The position numbers were made by a program, and so were the translations under genes. From positions 2,480,001-2,544,000 of the forward strand of contig NZ_CP150144.1 in NCBI RefSeq assembly GCF_037963145.1: a DNA stretch of 64,000 nucleotides, read 5' to 3'. The DNA comes from Oceanobacillus sp. FSL K6-2867. Its GTDB lineage: Bacteria > Bacillota > Bacilli > Bacillales > Amphibacillaceae. Positions within the stretch are counted from its first letter, which is position 1; the number at the start of each line of letters is the position of its first letter. Under the pieces are notes generated by a model. The model was not told where the DNA came from and did no database searches. It saw only the letters and a program-made list of their open reading frames with translations. Below are positions 8,543 to 16,407 of the stretch, in pieces.

Positions 8543-9115
8543 ATGTTAAAAATAGGTATTATTCAAGGTAGTGTACGTCAAGGACGTAATGGAGATGCAG
8601 TTGCAAAATGGATGCATGATTTTGCGACAAAACGCAATGATGATGCAGCATACGAAATTGTGGACTTGGCGGATTATAAATTGCCATTCTTAGGGGAAGA
8701 GCTTCCGGCAGAAAGACAAGCAGAAGCAGAAGCTGCAATTAAAGCTTGGTCTGAAAAAATTGCTTCATTTGATGGTTACATTTTCGTAACGCCTGAGTAC
8801 AACCATGCAATCGGTGGAGCGTTGAAAAACGCATTAGACTACTTAAACCCGGAAGTGAACAACAAAGCAGCTGGTTTCGTTGGATACGGCAGCTTAGGTG
8901 GTACACGTGCGCATGAAAACCTTCGTCTGATCCTTGGTGAGCTTCAAGTTGCAGATGTACGTACTGCAGTAACATTCTCACTAATGACTGACTTTGAAAA
9001 CATGAGCGTGTTCAAGCCTGCTGATTTTCATGCAGATAATGCAAACGGAATGCTTGACCAAGTAATCGCTTGGAGCAAAGCATTACAATCTGTTCGTACT
9101 GAACTGGTTAAATAA
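8543..9115 (+). CDS. NADPH-dependent FMN/azo/quinone reductase, tandem copy 1
   Basis: This 190-residue flavodoxin-like enzyme has the FMN-phosphate loop QGSVRQGRNGDAVAKW and the isoalloxazine-binding motif PEYNHAIGGALKNALDYL. Family members (azobenzene and quinone reductases of the YhdA/ArsH-related group) use NADPH to reduce FMN, azo dyes, quinones or chromate. The ATG 8543 has a good GGGGG ribosome site. It is followed by a near-identical copy at 9310-9933, and the pair looks like a recent tandem duplication. A likely promoter with TATAGTATGG-type -10 sequence lies near 8472. Confidence 0.88.
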   Translation: MLKIGIIQGSVRQGRNGDAVAKWMHDFATKRNDDAAYEIVDLADYKLPFLGEELPAERQAEAEAAIKAWSEKIASFDGYIFVTPEYNHAIGGALKNALDYLNPEVNNKAAGFVGYGSLGGTRAHENLRLILGELQVADVRTAVTFSLMTDFENMSVFKPADFHADNANGMLDQVIAWSKALQSVRTELVK

Positions 9116-9309
9116 TAAACGTATTATTAGCAAAAAAAGGATGCGCACACAATAAATAGAAGAAACGTATCCGGTTATTAAGAAAGACTATATGGGCAGC
9201 TACCCCTGATCAACTATGTTTGCATAGTGCAATGAATGGGTTTCTGCCTTTTCTTTTTAAGGGGTCAATACAAATTTCGGAAATAAACACTAAAGGTTGT
9301 GAACAGAAA

Positions 9310-9933
9310 TTGGGATTTTTTGATAAATTATTTGGCAAAACAAAGCAAGCAACAGCACCAGTACAAAAAGAAAAATTGAAAATCGCGATTGTTCAAGGCA
9401 GTGTACGTCAAGGTCGTAATGGAGAAGCGGTTGCAAACTGGGTATACGATTTTGCTGCAAAACGAAATAATGATGATGTAGCTTATGAAATTGTCGATTT
9501 ATCTGCATATAAATTGCCATTCCTTGGTGAAGAACTTCCAGCAGAAAGACAAGTGGAAGCAGAAACTGCAATCAAAGCCTGGTCCGAGAAAATAGCCTCG
9601 TTTGATGGTTACATTTTCGTAGCACCTGAATACAATCATACAATTGGCGGTGCATTGAAAAATGCATTGGACTATTTGAATCCAGAGATAAACAATAAAG
9701 TAGCTGGTTTTGTTGGATATGGAAGTTTAGGTGGAGCACGTGCGCATGAAAACCTTCGTCTGATCCTTGGTGAGCTTCAAGTTGCAGACGTACGTACTGC
9801 GGTAACATTCTCACTGATAACTGACTTTGAAAACATGAGTGAATTCAAACCTGCAGACTACCATGCAGATAATGCAAATGCGATGCTTGACCAAGTAATT
9901 GCTTGGAGCAAGGCGTTTAAGAAAATTAGATAA
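9310..9933 (+). CDS. NADPH-dependent FMN/azo/quinone reductase, tandem copy 2 with N-terminal extension
   Basis: It is paralogous to the preceding gene over its whole catalytic domain (QGSVRQGRNGEAVANW, PEYNHTIGGALKNALDYL) but carries an added N-terminus of about 20 residues, GFFDKLFGKTKQ, which is amphipathic and basic and may attach it to a membrane or partner. The frame is open from 9220. I prefer the TTG at 9310, 13 bases after AAAGG at 9292-9296, because it begins the conserved GFFDKLFG start, but the spacing is long and the start is uncertain. A 52-bp stretch at 9737-9788 is identical to 8904-8955. Confidence 0.82.
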   Translation: MGFFDKLFGKTKQATAPVQKEKLKIAIVQGSVRQGRNGEAVANWVYDFAAKRNNDDVAYEIVDLSAYKLPFLGEELPAERQVEAETAIKAWSEKIASFDGYIFVAPEYNHTIGGALKNALDYLNPEINNKVAGFVGYGSLGGARAHENLRLILGELQVADVRTAVTFSLITDFENMSEFKPADYHADNANAMLDQVIAWSKAFKKIR

Positions 9934-9940
9934 AAGAAAA

Positions 9941-9971
9941 AGGGCTGTCATTTTGTGACAGCCCTCTTTTT
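9941..9971 (+). terminator. Terminator after the tandem reductases
   Basis: Perfect ten-bp arms AGGGCTGTCA/TGACAGCCCT are followed by CTTTTTAT. Confidence 0.9.
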
Positions 9972-10188
9972 ATCGTTTGGGAATCTGTCGTTTAGTTGTT
10001 AGAATGGTCTTCCTCGCAGAGAACAGTAATGTTAAAAAAGAGGAATTATTCCAGAATAATTGCAATCCGTTCATCGCTAACCAATCAAACAACGCTTCAT
10101 TTCACTTTGCTAGCTAAAATGCGGTTCGTTTGTGATGCATTGTGTGACATAGTAAAATAAGAAAGCGGAAGAGGGGTGGAGAAGAAAA

Positions 10189-11073
10189 GTGGAAATGAAA
10201 CATTTACGATATTTTATTGAAGTGACACGGGCTGGCAGCTTTACACATGCCGCAGAAAAATTATATATGACACAGCCAGCAATCAGCAGAATTATAAAAT
10301 CACTAGAGGATGAGCTGGAGACTTCTCTTTTCATTCGATCACGAAAAAAGCTATCTCTGACAGATGCTGGAAAAATATTTTATGAGCATGCTCAAGTGAT
10401 GGAAAAGCAGTTCCAGGCATTACATATTGAGTTGGAAAGCCTTTCGGTACTGAAAAAGGGTCATATTCGTATCGGCTTGCCTTCGATAATCGACTCTGTT
10501 TTCTTCTCGAAATTAATCGCTTCTTTTCATAAAGAATATCCAGATATTACGTTTCAATTAATAGAGGATGGATCAAAGGTAATTGAAGAAAAGGTGATGA
10601 ATGATCTTCTGGATTTTGGAGTTGTCTTCCTGCCTACTCGTCACAATTTTTTTGATTACTATTCGTTGGGAGAGGAAGATTTAAAGCTTATTGTTCCAGC
10701 CGACCACGATCTTGTAAATCGGCAAGAGGTAGCTATTGCGGAATTAAAAGATGAAGACTTTATTATGTTCAATAAAGACTTCGCCCTGCACGATCGTATT
10801 TATTCAGCCTGCAGAAAGTCAGGGTTTGAACCAAGAATCATTTCGGAGACCTCACAGATGGACTTTATCGAAGAAATGGTAGCTTCAAGTCTTGGAATAA
10901 CCTTATTACCGGAAAGTACTAGTAAAGGATTAACGAGTGACGTGAGAGAAATAAATCTGTCCTATCCAGCGATTAAATGGCACTTAGCAATGATATGGAA
11001 AAAGAAGCAAGATTTATCGCCTGTTAAACTGGAATTTATCCGTTTTGCCAAAGAGAATCTGAAAAATACATAG
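10189..11073 (+). CDS. LysR-family transcriptional regulator
   Basis: The 294-residue protein has the LysR winged helix at residues 1-60 (MKHLRYFIEVTRAGSFTHAA, then TQPAISRIIKSLEDEL) and a periplasmic-binding-like effector domain from about residue 90. The sequence is of the kind seen in CidR/YwbI-type regulators, which control murein-hydrolase/holin-like cid genes in response to carboxylates. A CidA/CidB-like pair is present in this window but 34 kb away, so the link is only suggestive. The GTG 10189 and ATG 10195 are both possible; GGGGTGGAG at about 10173-10181 fits the GTG. Its target is unknown. Confidence 0.86.
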   Translation: MEMKHLRYFIEVTRAGSFTHAAEKLYMTQPAISRIIKSLEDELETSLFIRSRKKLSLTDAGKIFYEHAQVMEKQFQALHIELESLSVLKKGHIRIGLPSIIDSVFFSKLIASFHKEYPDITFQLIEDGSKVIEEKVMNDLLDFGVVFLPTRHNFFDYYSLGEEDLKLIVPADHDLVNRQEVAIAELKDEDFIMFNKDFALHDRIYSACRKSGFEPRIISETSQMDFIEEMVASSLGITLLPESTSKGLTSDVREINLSYPAIKWHLAMIWKKKQDLSPVKLEFIRFAKENLKNT

Positions 11074-11099
11074 GATTTCCTTTAAAGGAGATCCTTTTT
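11073..11099 (+). terminator. Terminator after the LysR gene
   Basis: GGATTTCC/GGAGATCC arms, with a short TTTA loop, overlap the stop codon region and are followed by TTTTTA. Confidence 0.65.
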
Positions 11100-11267
11100 A
11101 CATATCTGCATAAAGCGTTTCCAAACACATTTGTTATGGATAGCATCGGATTTCGGCATTGTACTTCGATTATCTGAGTGTTATACAATAGAGATTGTAC
11201 ATAACATTGTATCTACAACAGATGAATCATTTGCTGTAGCAATAAAAAGTAGTAAGGTGATTAGTCA

Positions 11268-11783
11268 ATGAAAGCAAGGAAAATGGGAGAAACACGTATT
11301 ATTCAGAATGACCAGGTTTTAATTAATGACTTAAATAATTACCATACATTATTCGGTGGAGTGCTTATGAAAAAGCTTGATGCATGTGCAACACTTTCAG
11401 CTTGCAGCCATGCACGAGTTAAGGAATGTGTTACGGCTTCAACGGATTCGGTAAATTTTATAGAACCAATTCGCCAAAGTGACAAAGTTTGCATTGAGTC
11501 ATTCGTAACATATACAGGAAAAAGCTCAATGGAGATATTTTGTAAAGTAATTGCTGAAGATATGCTAACCGGAGAACGGAGAATTGCTACAACGGCCTTT
11601 TTGACATTTGTTGCGTTGGATGAGAATAAAAAACCGATTGAAGTTCCTGCTATTATCGCGGAAACAGAAGAAGAGAAATTCCTCTTTAACACTGGAGAAG
11701 AACGCGCAAAGATTAGAAAGTTAAAAAGACAGCAAAATAAAGACATAGTTGCTCATTTATCAATCAAAAAGCCTTGGAATTAA
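11268..11783 (+). CDS. Acyl-CoA thioesterase, YkhA-like hotdog protein
   Basis: The 171-residue single-hotdog protein has the active-site region LNNYHTLFGGVLMKKLD (asparagine/aspartate and helix) and the strand TASTDSVNFIEPI, as in the BACH/YkhA family of broad acyl-CoA thioesterases. It should hydrolyse medium- or long-chain acyl-CoA to free acid and CoA in the cytoplasm. The ATG 11268 follows AGTAAGGTGATT. The next gene begins 25 bp after its stop, so they probably form a two-gene unit. Confidence 0.86.
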   Translation: MKARKMGETRIIQNDQVLINDLNNYHTLFGGVLMKKLDACATLSACSHARVKECVTASTDSVNFIEPIRQSDKVCIESFVTYTGKSSMEIFCKVIAEDMLTGERRIATTAFLTFVALDENKKPIEVPAIIAETEEEKFLFNTGEERAKIRKLKRQQNKDIVAHLSIKKPWN

Positions 11784-11808
11784 GAGATAATTTAAAGGAG
11801 CAGATAAG

Positions 11809-12177
11809 ATGTTAATTACAACGAGTTTAAAAGAATTGGTGTCGGCAAAAGAAGCAATTGACGAATTGGGACATACGAAGCCAGAATTATTTCAGCTGTT
11901 CATAAATGTAATCCAGCTCACGCGTCAATTACAGTTTAATTATCAATATTTGGGCTGTTTAATTATGGATGAAAACCCGGATAAATGCAGACCAAACATA
12001 TGTAATACTTATGCTTTTAAAGTATTTCAACAGGAAATAGATAAACTTAAAGCTGATAATAAAATCATAGAATTACAGCATTTGCTAGCTGTTAATAAAC
12101 AAATTGGCTATGCAAATGTATGTAAGCTGGTGATTGGTGAAAACCCTCGATATTTAGTAGGGCCACAAGTAGTATAA
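11809..12177 (+). CDS. Conserved-looking hypothetical protein, 122 residues
   Basis: I do not recognise this protein. It is soluble, predicted helical, and has four cysteines, including a CLIMDENPDKCRPNIC segment (residues ~50-66) with C-x10-C-x4-C spacing and a later NVCKLVIGENP motif that echoes the GENP/DENP pattern, as if two similar half-units each ended in a Cys-rich turn. The ATG 11809 has a good AAAGGAG site, and the gene lies 25 bp after the thioesterase gene and before a strong terminator. Metal binding is possible but unproven. Confidence 0.72.
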   Translation: MLITTSLKELVSAKEAIDELGHTKPELFQLFINVIQLTRQLQFNYQYLGCLIMDENPDKCRPNICNTYAFKVFQQEIDKLKADNKIIELQHLLAVNKQIGYANVCKLVIGENPRYLVGPQVV

Positions 12178-12184
12178 AAGGTTA

Positions 12185-12230
12185 TAAAAAACCCAAAAGC
12201 AAGAAGGACCTTCTTTGCTTTTGGGTTTTT
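12185..12230 (+). terminator. Long-stem terminator
   Basis: The arms AAAACCCAAAAGCAAGAAG and TTCTTTGCTTTTGGGTTTT form an almost perfect stem with T-runs on both strands. It ends the thioesterase unit and may also stop the convergent bdhA transcript. Confidence 0.88.
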
Positions 12231-12309
12231 GCATTTTGATTAAGTTTTTCTAGAATTGCAAATGGTCTTTTATAAAGAGCGTCCGCCACTTAAAGCTGCC
12301 AAGAGAGGT

Positions 12310-13359
12310 TTATTTCTCACCGCTCAGTTCTACTAATATCTTAGCTTGTGATTTATCGTTTGATAATGCTTCAAAACCTTTTTCAACAATATCATCTAAC
12401 TGTATTTGATCAGTAATAATACCTTGAGGCTTCAATTGACCTGTTCCCATCAAATCAACTGTTTGTTGGAAAGAAGTCGGTGTATAAGCAATAGATGACG
12501 TAATTTTTACACCTGTATTCGTAAGGTGAATCGGATTCCACTCAATTGATCTAGCGAAAATAGAAACGATTACCATTGTACCGCGCGCTCTAGTGGCGTC
12601 GATTGCTTGTTTGAAGGTTGGAGCAACTCCCGCCACTTCAAAGGAAACGTCAACACCATCTGGAACTAATTCTCGGATTGCCTTTACAGCATCCTGTTCC
12701 CCAGAATTAATGATATGAGTTGCTCCAAGTTCCTTTGCTTTTTCAAGTCTTGTTTCAGATAAGTCTAGAACAATAATTTTGCTTGCGCCTGCTGCTTTAG
12801 CTGCAATAGCTGTTAAAAGTCCAATTGGACCTGCCCCGAATATAGCAACGGTATCTCCGAATTGCAGTGCGCCTTCTTTTACAGCCTGTACAGCAACAGC
12901 GGTAGGCTCTATCAATGCACCGTCTTGTAAAGTTAATGTATCTGGCAGAAGATAAATATTGGATTCTGGTACATTCGCGTATTTCGTAAATCCACCATCG
13001 CCATGTAAACCGATAAAGCTAAATCCATCATATGCGTCTATATCTTCAGGTTTATTTCCATATGTTATTGTTGGGTTGATTGCTACTCTGTCACCCACTT
13101 TAAATTTTGTTACGTTTGATCCTACTTCTTCAATCACCCCAGCAAATTCATGTCCCATTGTCAATGGAGCAATCTCATCTGTTAAGGGGTCTTCTTCGTT
13201 TACTGGAACAAATACTGGACCTTCTTCATATTCATGTAAATCACTTCCGCAAATCCCGGCCCAAGCTACACGGACCTTTACCTGGGAATCTTTTAAAGGC
13301 TTTACTTCCACCTCTTCAATTCGGATATCTTTTTCCCCATGCCATACTGCCGCTTTCAT
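12310..13359 (-). CDS. bdhA: (R,R)-2,3-butanediol dehydrogenase / zinc-type alcohol dehydrogenase
   Basis: The 349-residue medium-chain dehydrogenase interconverts acetoin and 2,3-butanediol with NAD(H). The catalytic zinc ligands are visible in AGICGSDLHEYEEGP and MGHEFAGVIEEVG, and the Rossmann loop in AIFGAGPIGLL. The stretch GPVFVPVNEEDPLT is characteristic of butanediol dehydrogenases. The structural-zinc cysteine cluster is absent from the 95-115 region (TITYGNKPEDIDAY), as in the B. subtilis BdhA group. Start ATG 13359 has a GGAGGTTATCGCA site. It is a monocistronic gene and fits overflow or microaerobic metabolism. Confidence 0.9.
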   Translation of the reverse strand: MKAAVWHGEKDIRIEEVEVKPLKDSQVKVRVAWAGICGSDLHEYEEGPVFVPVNEEDPLTDEIAPLTMGHEFAGVIEEVGSNVTKFKVGDRVAINPTITYGNKPEDIDAYDGFSFIGLHGDGGFTKYANVPESNIYLLPDTLTLQDGALIEPTAVAVQAVKEGALQFGDTVAIFGAGPIGLLTAIAAKAAGASKIIVLDLSETRLEKAKELGATHIINSGEQDAVKAIRELVPDGVDVSFEVAGVAPTFKQAIDATRARGTMVIVSIFARSIEWNPIHLTNTGVKITSSIAYTPTSFQQTVDLMGTGQLKPQGIITDQIQLDDIVEKGFEALSNDKSQAKILVELSGEK

Positions 13360-13525
13360 TGCGATAACCTCCTGATGTTATGAGATGATAAAGTGTTTCA
13401 TAAAAAGCTCAAATCAGTGTTTGGAATCAAACACTAGTCAAAGAAGCTGAACTTTTTAACTAATTCAATTATAGCACTATAGAATTATATAAACTAATAA
13501 ATTGCTTGGGGCATAAGTTGTTGTA

Positions 13526-13563
13526 AATCAAATGAATAGGTTATATTACCTATTCATTTGATT
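13526..13563. terminator. Perfect 16-bp hairpin overlapping a stop codon
   Basis: Arms AATCAAATGAATAGGT and ACCTATTCATTTGATT flank a six-base loop. The minus-strand gene ends inside the hairpin, so its last codons form one arm. There is no long T-run on the minus strand, which makes it an RNA-stabilising or weak terminating structure. Confidence 0.6.
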
Positions 13564-13824
13564 CTTTAACATTTCCACATACTCTTTTCCCTCTATCAGG
13601 GATAAACCCAAGGCTATTCTAGCTTCTTTAATGGCCTTTATCTCTTTTCCATCTTGAATCAATTCATATAATCTATTGTTTATCGGATGTTCAGAGTCTT
13701 CCGCCCCTTTAGTGAACTGTTCTAACGAATATTTCAATTGCTTAATATTTTGTTCGAGTTTATTCACTTTAAACATCAAGTAAATGAAGATGATTAATAT
13801 GGCGCTAACGAAAGTATATTCCAT
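13546..13824 (-). CDS. Membrane-anchored protein with ribosomal L7/L12 C-terminal-like domain
   Basis: The 92-residue protein has a single N-terminal membrane helix (about 5-20), a coiled-coil-like linker (KVNKLEQNIKQLKYSLEQF), and a C-terminal stretch with the pattern KEIKAIKEARIALGLSLIEGKEYVEML. The latter closely follows the helix-turn-helix of the L7/L12 C-terminal domain (IKxVREitGLGLkEAKelVE), which normally recruits translation GTPases. The ATG 13824 has AAAGGAG seven bases before it. The domain call rests on pattern recognition. Its role is unknown, and it may form a unit with the YhhN gene 27 bp upstream. Confidence 0.75.
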   Translation of the reverse strand: MEYTFVSAILIIFIYLMFKVNKLEQNIKQLKYSLEQFTKGAEDSEHPINNRLYELIQDGKEIKAIKEARIALGLSLIEGKEYVEMLKNQMNR

Positions 13825-13851
13825 GTTATCGCTCCTTTTTTGTTTTTTAGC

Positions 13852-14508
13852 TTACCAAACAATCCGATTACCTCCTGCAACAATGCTGCTCAGGCTATGT
13901 GCAATTAAAAATTGACCACCATAATAGGGAAGCATCACAAATACATTACTGGAATGGATTGGTGCAATAAACATATTCCAAGCGAGGATAGCATCAGAAA
14001 TGAGGAACAGCACACTGCCAGCAATCGCCCATCCATTACCTGTCATCATAGCGGAGAAAGCCATTAGTGAAATAATGAAAATATAAGCAGTAACCGGGAG
14101 GACTAATCCTTCGTTTCCTTCTATCTTTAAAGACACGACCAATCGCGAACCAATAAAGAGTGCAGACCCCGCAATCGGGAAAACCATAGCCAAACGAATT
14201 ATTGAAAATGACCATTGTGTAATGAAACCAGCCATATAAAATAAATGACCGATTAAAAATGCCGTTAATCCAATAAGAAACCAGTGAAGTGTTGCATCGC
14301 CGATAATACAAAATATAAGTCCTGAAATAAGAAGCAAATGGGTTCGGGATTTTTTTCGGGGTAAAAGCTGAAGGGCATAAATCAAGATCATTATCATTGG
14401 AACAAGTTTAAAAAACAAGCTAAAAAATAATGGCTCTGCAGGAGCGATAAAGAGATAAACAAGCGCCATTGTAAGAATCAGTAATGGTAATTGGTATAGA
14501 ATCATCAT
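13852..14508 (-). CDS. YhhN-family membrane protein (lysoplasmalogenase-like)
   Basis: The roughly 218-residue protein has about eight hydrophobic helices and conserved family patterns: FCIIGDATLHW, LIGHLFYMAGF, FLISDAILAWNMF and PYYGGQFLIAHS. The paired aspartates in GD and SDA are the family's likely catalytic residues. Eukaryotic TMEM86 and some bacterial YhhN proteins hydrolyse lysoplasmalogens; the substrate in a Bacillaceae without evident plasmalogens is unclear. The frame opens at GTG 14514, but AAGGAG lies just upstream of ATG 14508/14505, which I prefer. Confidence 0.85.
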   Translation of the reverse strand: MMILYQLPLLILTMALVYLFIAPAEPLFFSLFFKLVPMIMILIYALQLLPRKKSRTHLLLISGLIFCIIGDATLHWFLIGLTAFLIGHLFYMAGFITQWSFSIIRLAMVFPIAGSALFIGSRLVVSLKIEGNEGLVLPVTAYIFIISLMAFSAMMTGNGWAIAGSVLFLISDAILAWNMFIAPIHSSNVFVMLPYYGGQFLIAHSLSSIVAGGNRIVW

Positions 14509-14776
14509 GTACACTCCTTGGATGTGTCTTATTAAGAGATTCGATGAATAATAGAGAAATCCTTTTTATTCTTCTAATTTACATAAATTACGTTACAATT
14601 GGAAAAATAATTGGGTAACGCTATCAATAGGAGAAAGTCAGGAAATAATTCGCTTCCATCTTTATCGGAAAGAGCAAAAAGGACCTTTACAATATGTCGG
14701 ATTTGCCTTAAAATTATCGGGTATGTTTATACAAAAGAATTCATATTTTTACAACTTAGAGGAGGATTAACATACG

Positions 14777-16270
14777 ATGGATTCAAAAGATAAGGATGCC
14801 ATATTAAAAACCGTTCCCCAAAAAGGTTTCTTTGGCCATCCTAAAGGTTTATCCACATTATTTTTCACGGAGTTCTGGGAACGTTTTTCTTACTATGGAA
14901 TGCGTGCCATACTCCTATTTTATATGTATTATGAGGTTACAGAGGGTGGCTTAGGAATAGACCGCACTACTGCCAACTCTATAATGGCGATTTATGGATC
15001 GCTTGTATATATGTCTGGTATTATCGGTGGCTGGATTGCTGACAGAATCCTCGGAATGAATCGTACCGTATTTTACGGTGGGGTTTTAATTATGATTGGT
15101 CATATTATTCTTGCATTGCCTGGCGGGTTCGCAGCATTGCTTGTATCCATGCTGTTTATCGTTATCGGTACAGGTTTATTAAAACCGAACGTTGGTGGAA
15201 TGGTTGGTGAACTATACAGTAAAAAGGATCCGCGACGTGACTCCGGTTTTAGCATCTATTACATGGGAATTAACATGGGTGGTTTGATTGCACCATTTAT
15301 TGTCGGAACAATTGGACAAACTTATAATTTCCATCTTGGTTTTGCTATAGCCGCTTTTGGAATGTTTGCTGGGCTGGTAGTTTACCTGCTATCAAGAAAA
15401 AAATATTTTGGTCTTGCTGGGCTTCAAGTACCAAACCCGCTAAAAAGCGAAGAAAAAATGAAAATAACTAAAATAGTTATCATTTCTGTTATTTTACTAG
15501 CCGCAATCGGATGGGCTGGAGTAACAGGTGGCTGGCTGACAATTGAACGCGTCATTTTTTCGATTAGTATTCTTGGGGTTATTATTCCTACAGTGTACTT
15601 CATTATGATGTATCGCAGTCCGAAAACAACTGCGGATGAACGTTCTCGTTTACTAGCATATATTCCGCTGTTTATTGCAGCCATGATGTTCTGGGCAATT
15701 CAAGAACAAGGATCAAATATTCTAGCGACTTATGCAAACGAACGGACACAATTATCGTTTGCAGGAATTGAATTACAATCCTCCTGGTTCCAATCATTAA
15801 ACCCATTATTCATCGTATTGCTTGCACCAGTGTTCGCTTGGTTTTGGGTGAAGCTTGGGGATCGTCAGCCAAGTACACCGCAAAAATTCTCCTTTGGATT
15901 AATTTTTGCCGGGCTTTCATTTATCGTTATGATTTTCCCAGCGTTATTTAACGGAACGGAAAGTTTAGTTAGCCCGCTTTGGCTTGTTCTTAGCTTTTTC
16001 CTCGTTGTGCTTGGTGAACTTTGCTTGTCGCCAGTTGGCTTATCAGCATCAACGAAATTGGCTCCAGCGGCATTTGCTGCTCAAATGATGAGTTTATGGA
16101 ATCTCTCCAATGCATCGGCACAAGCGATTAATGCGCAGGTCGTTCGCTTTTATTCGGAGGAAACCGAAATCGTCTACTTTGGTGTAATCGGAGGAATTGC
16201 GATTTTACTTGGTATCCTACTGCTTGCGTTGGCACCAAAACTGAAGCGGTTTATGCGTGGTATTAATTAA
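14777..16270 (+). CDS. dtpT: POT-family proton-dependent di-/tripeptide symporter
   Basis: The 497-residue protein has about fourteen hydrophobic segments and the POT signatures: TEFWERFSYYGMRAILLFYM in helix 1 (the ExxERFxYY proton/peptide motif, residues ~30-50) and YYMGINMGGLIAPF around helix 5. It imports di- and tripeptides with protons. The ATG 14777 is preceded by AGAGGAGG. It is transcribed alone: its terminator follows at 16278. The 180 bp in front contain no convincing gene. Confidence 0.92.
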   Translation: MDSKDKDAILKTVPQKGFFGHPKGLSTLFFTEFWERFSYYGMRAILLFYMYYEVTEGGLGIDRTTANSIMAIYGSLVYMSGIIGGWIADRILGMNRTVFYGGVLIMIGHIILALPGGFAALLVSMLFIVIGTGLLKPNVGGMVGELYSKKDPRRDSGFSIYYMGINMGGLIAPFIVGTIGQTYNFHLGFAIAAFGMFAGLVVYLLSRKKYFGLAGLQVPNPLKSEEKMKITKIVIISVILLAAIGWAGVTGGWLTIERVIFSISILGVIIPTVYFIMMYRSPKTTADERSRLLAYIPLFIAAMMFWAIQEQGSNILATYANERTQLSFAGIELQSSWFQSLNPLFIVLLAPVFAWFWVKLGDRQPSTPQKFSFGLIFAGLSFIVMIFPALFNGTESLVSPLWLVLSFFLVVLGELCLSPVGLSASTKLAPAAFAAQMMSLWNLSNASAQAINAQVVRFYSEETEIVYFGVIGGIAILLGILLLALAPKLKRFMRGIN

Positions 16271-16277
16271 ATATTAC

Positions 16278-16329
16278 GGAAGCTGGATCAATATGCTGAA
16301 AAAGCGTGTTTGATTCAGCTTCTTTTTTA
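16278..16329 (+). terminator. Terminator after dtpT
   Basis: Arms GAAGCTGGATCA/TGATTCAGCTTC (one G-T pair) are followed by TTTTTT. Confidence 0.8.
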
Positions 16330-16407
16330 TGGACAATGCTAATTCCAGATTCCACCCGAATCAATTAATTGATAGAATGAAGTTAATGAATTTTAAAAGG
16401 TGATAGC

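Noticed and set aside
10041..10062. AATTATTC-CA-GAATAATT inverted repeat before the LysR gene
   Set aside because: It could be a LysR site but is about 130 bp upstream and AT-rich, so chance is quite possible. No second site supports it.
14611..14793. 60-codon frame before the peptide symporter
   Set aside because: It overlaps the real dtpT start, has a poor ribosome site and reads as leader sequence rather than a protein.
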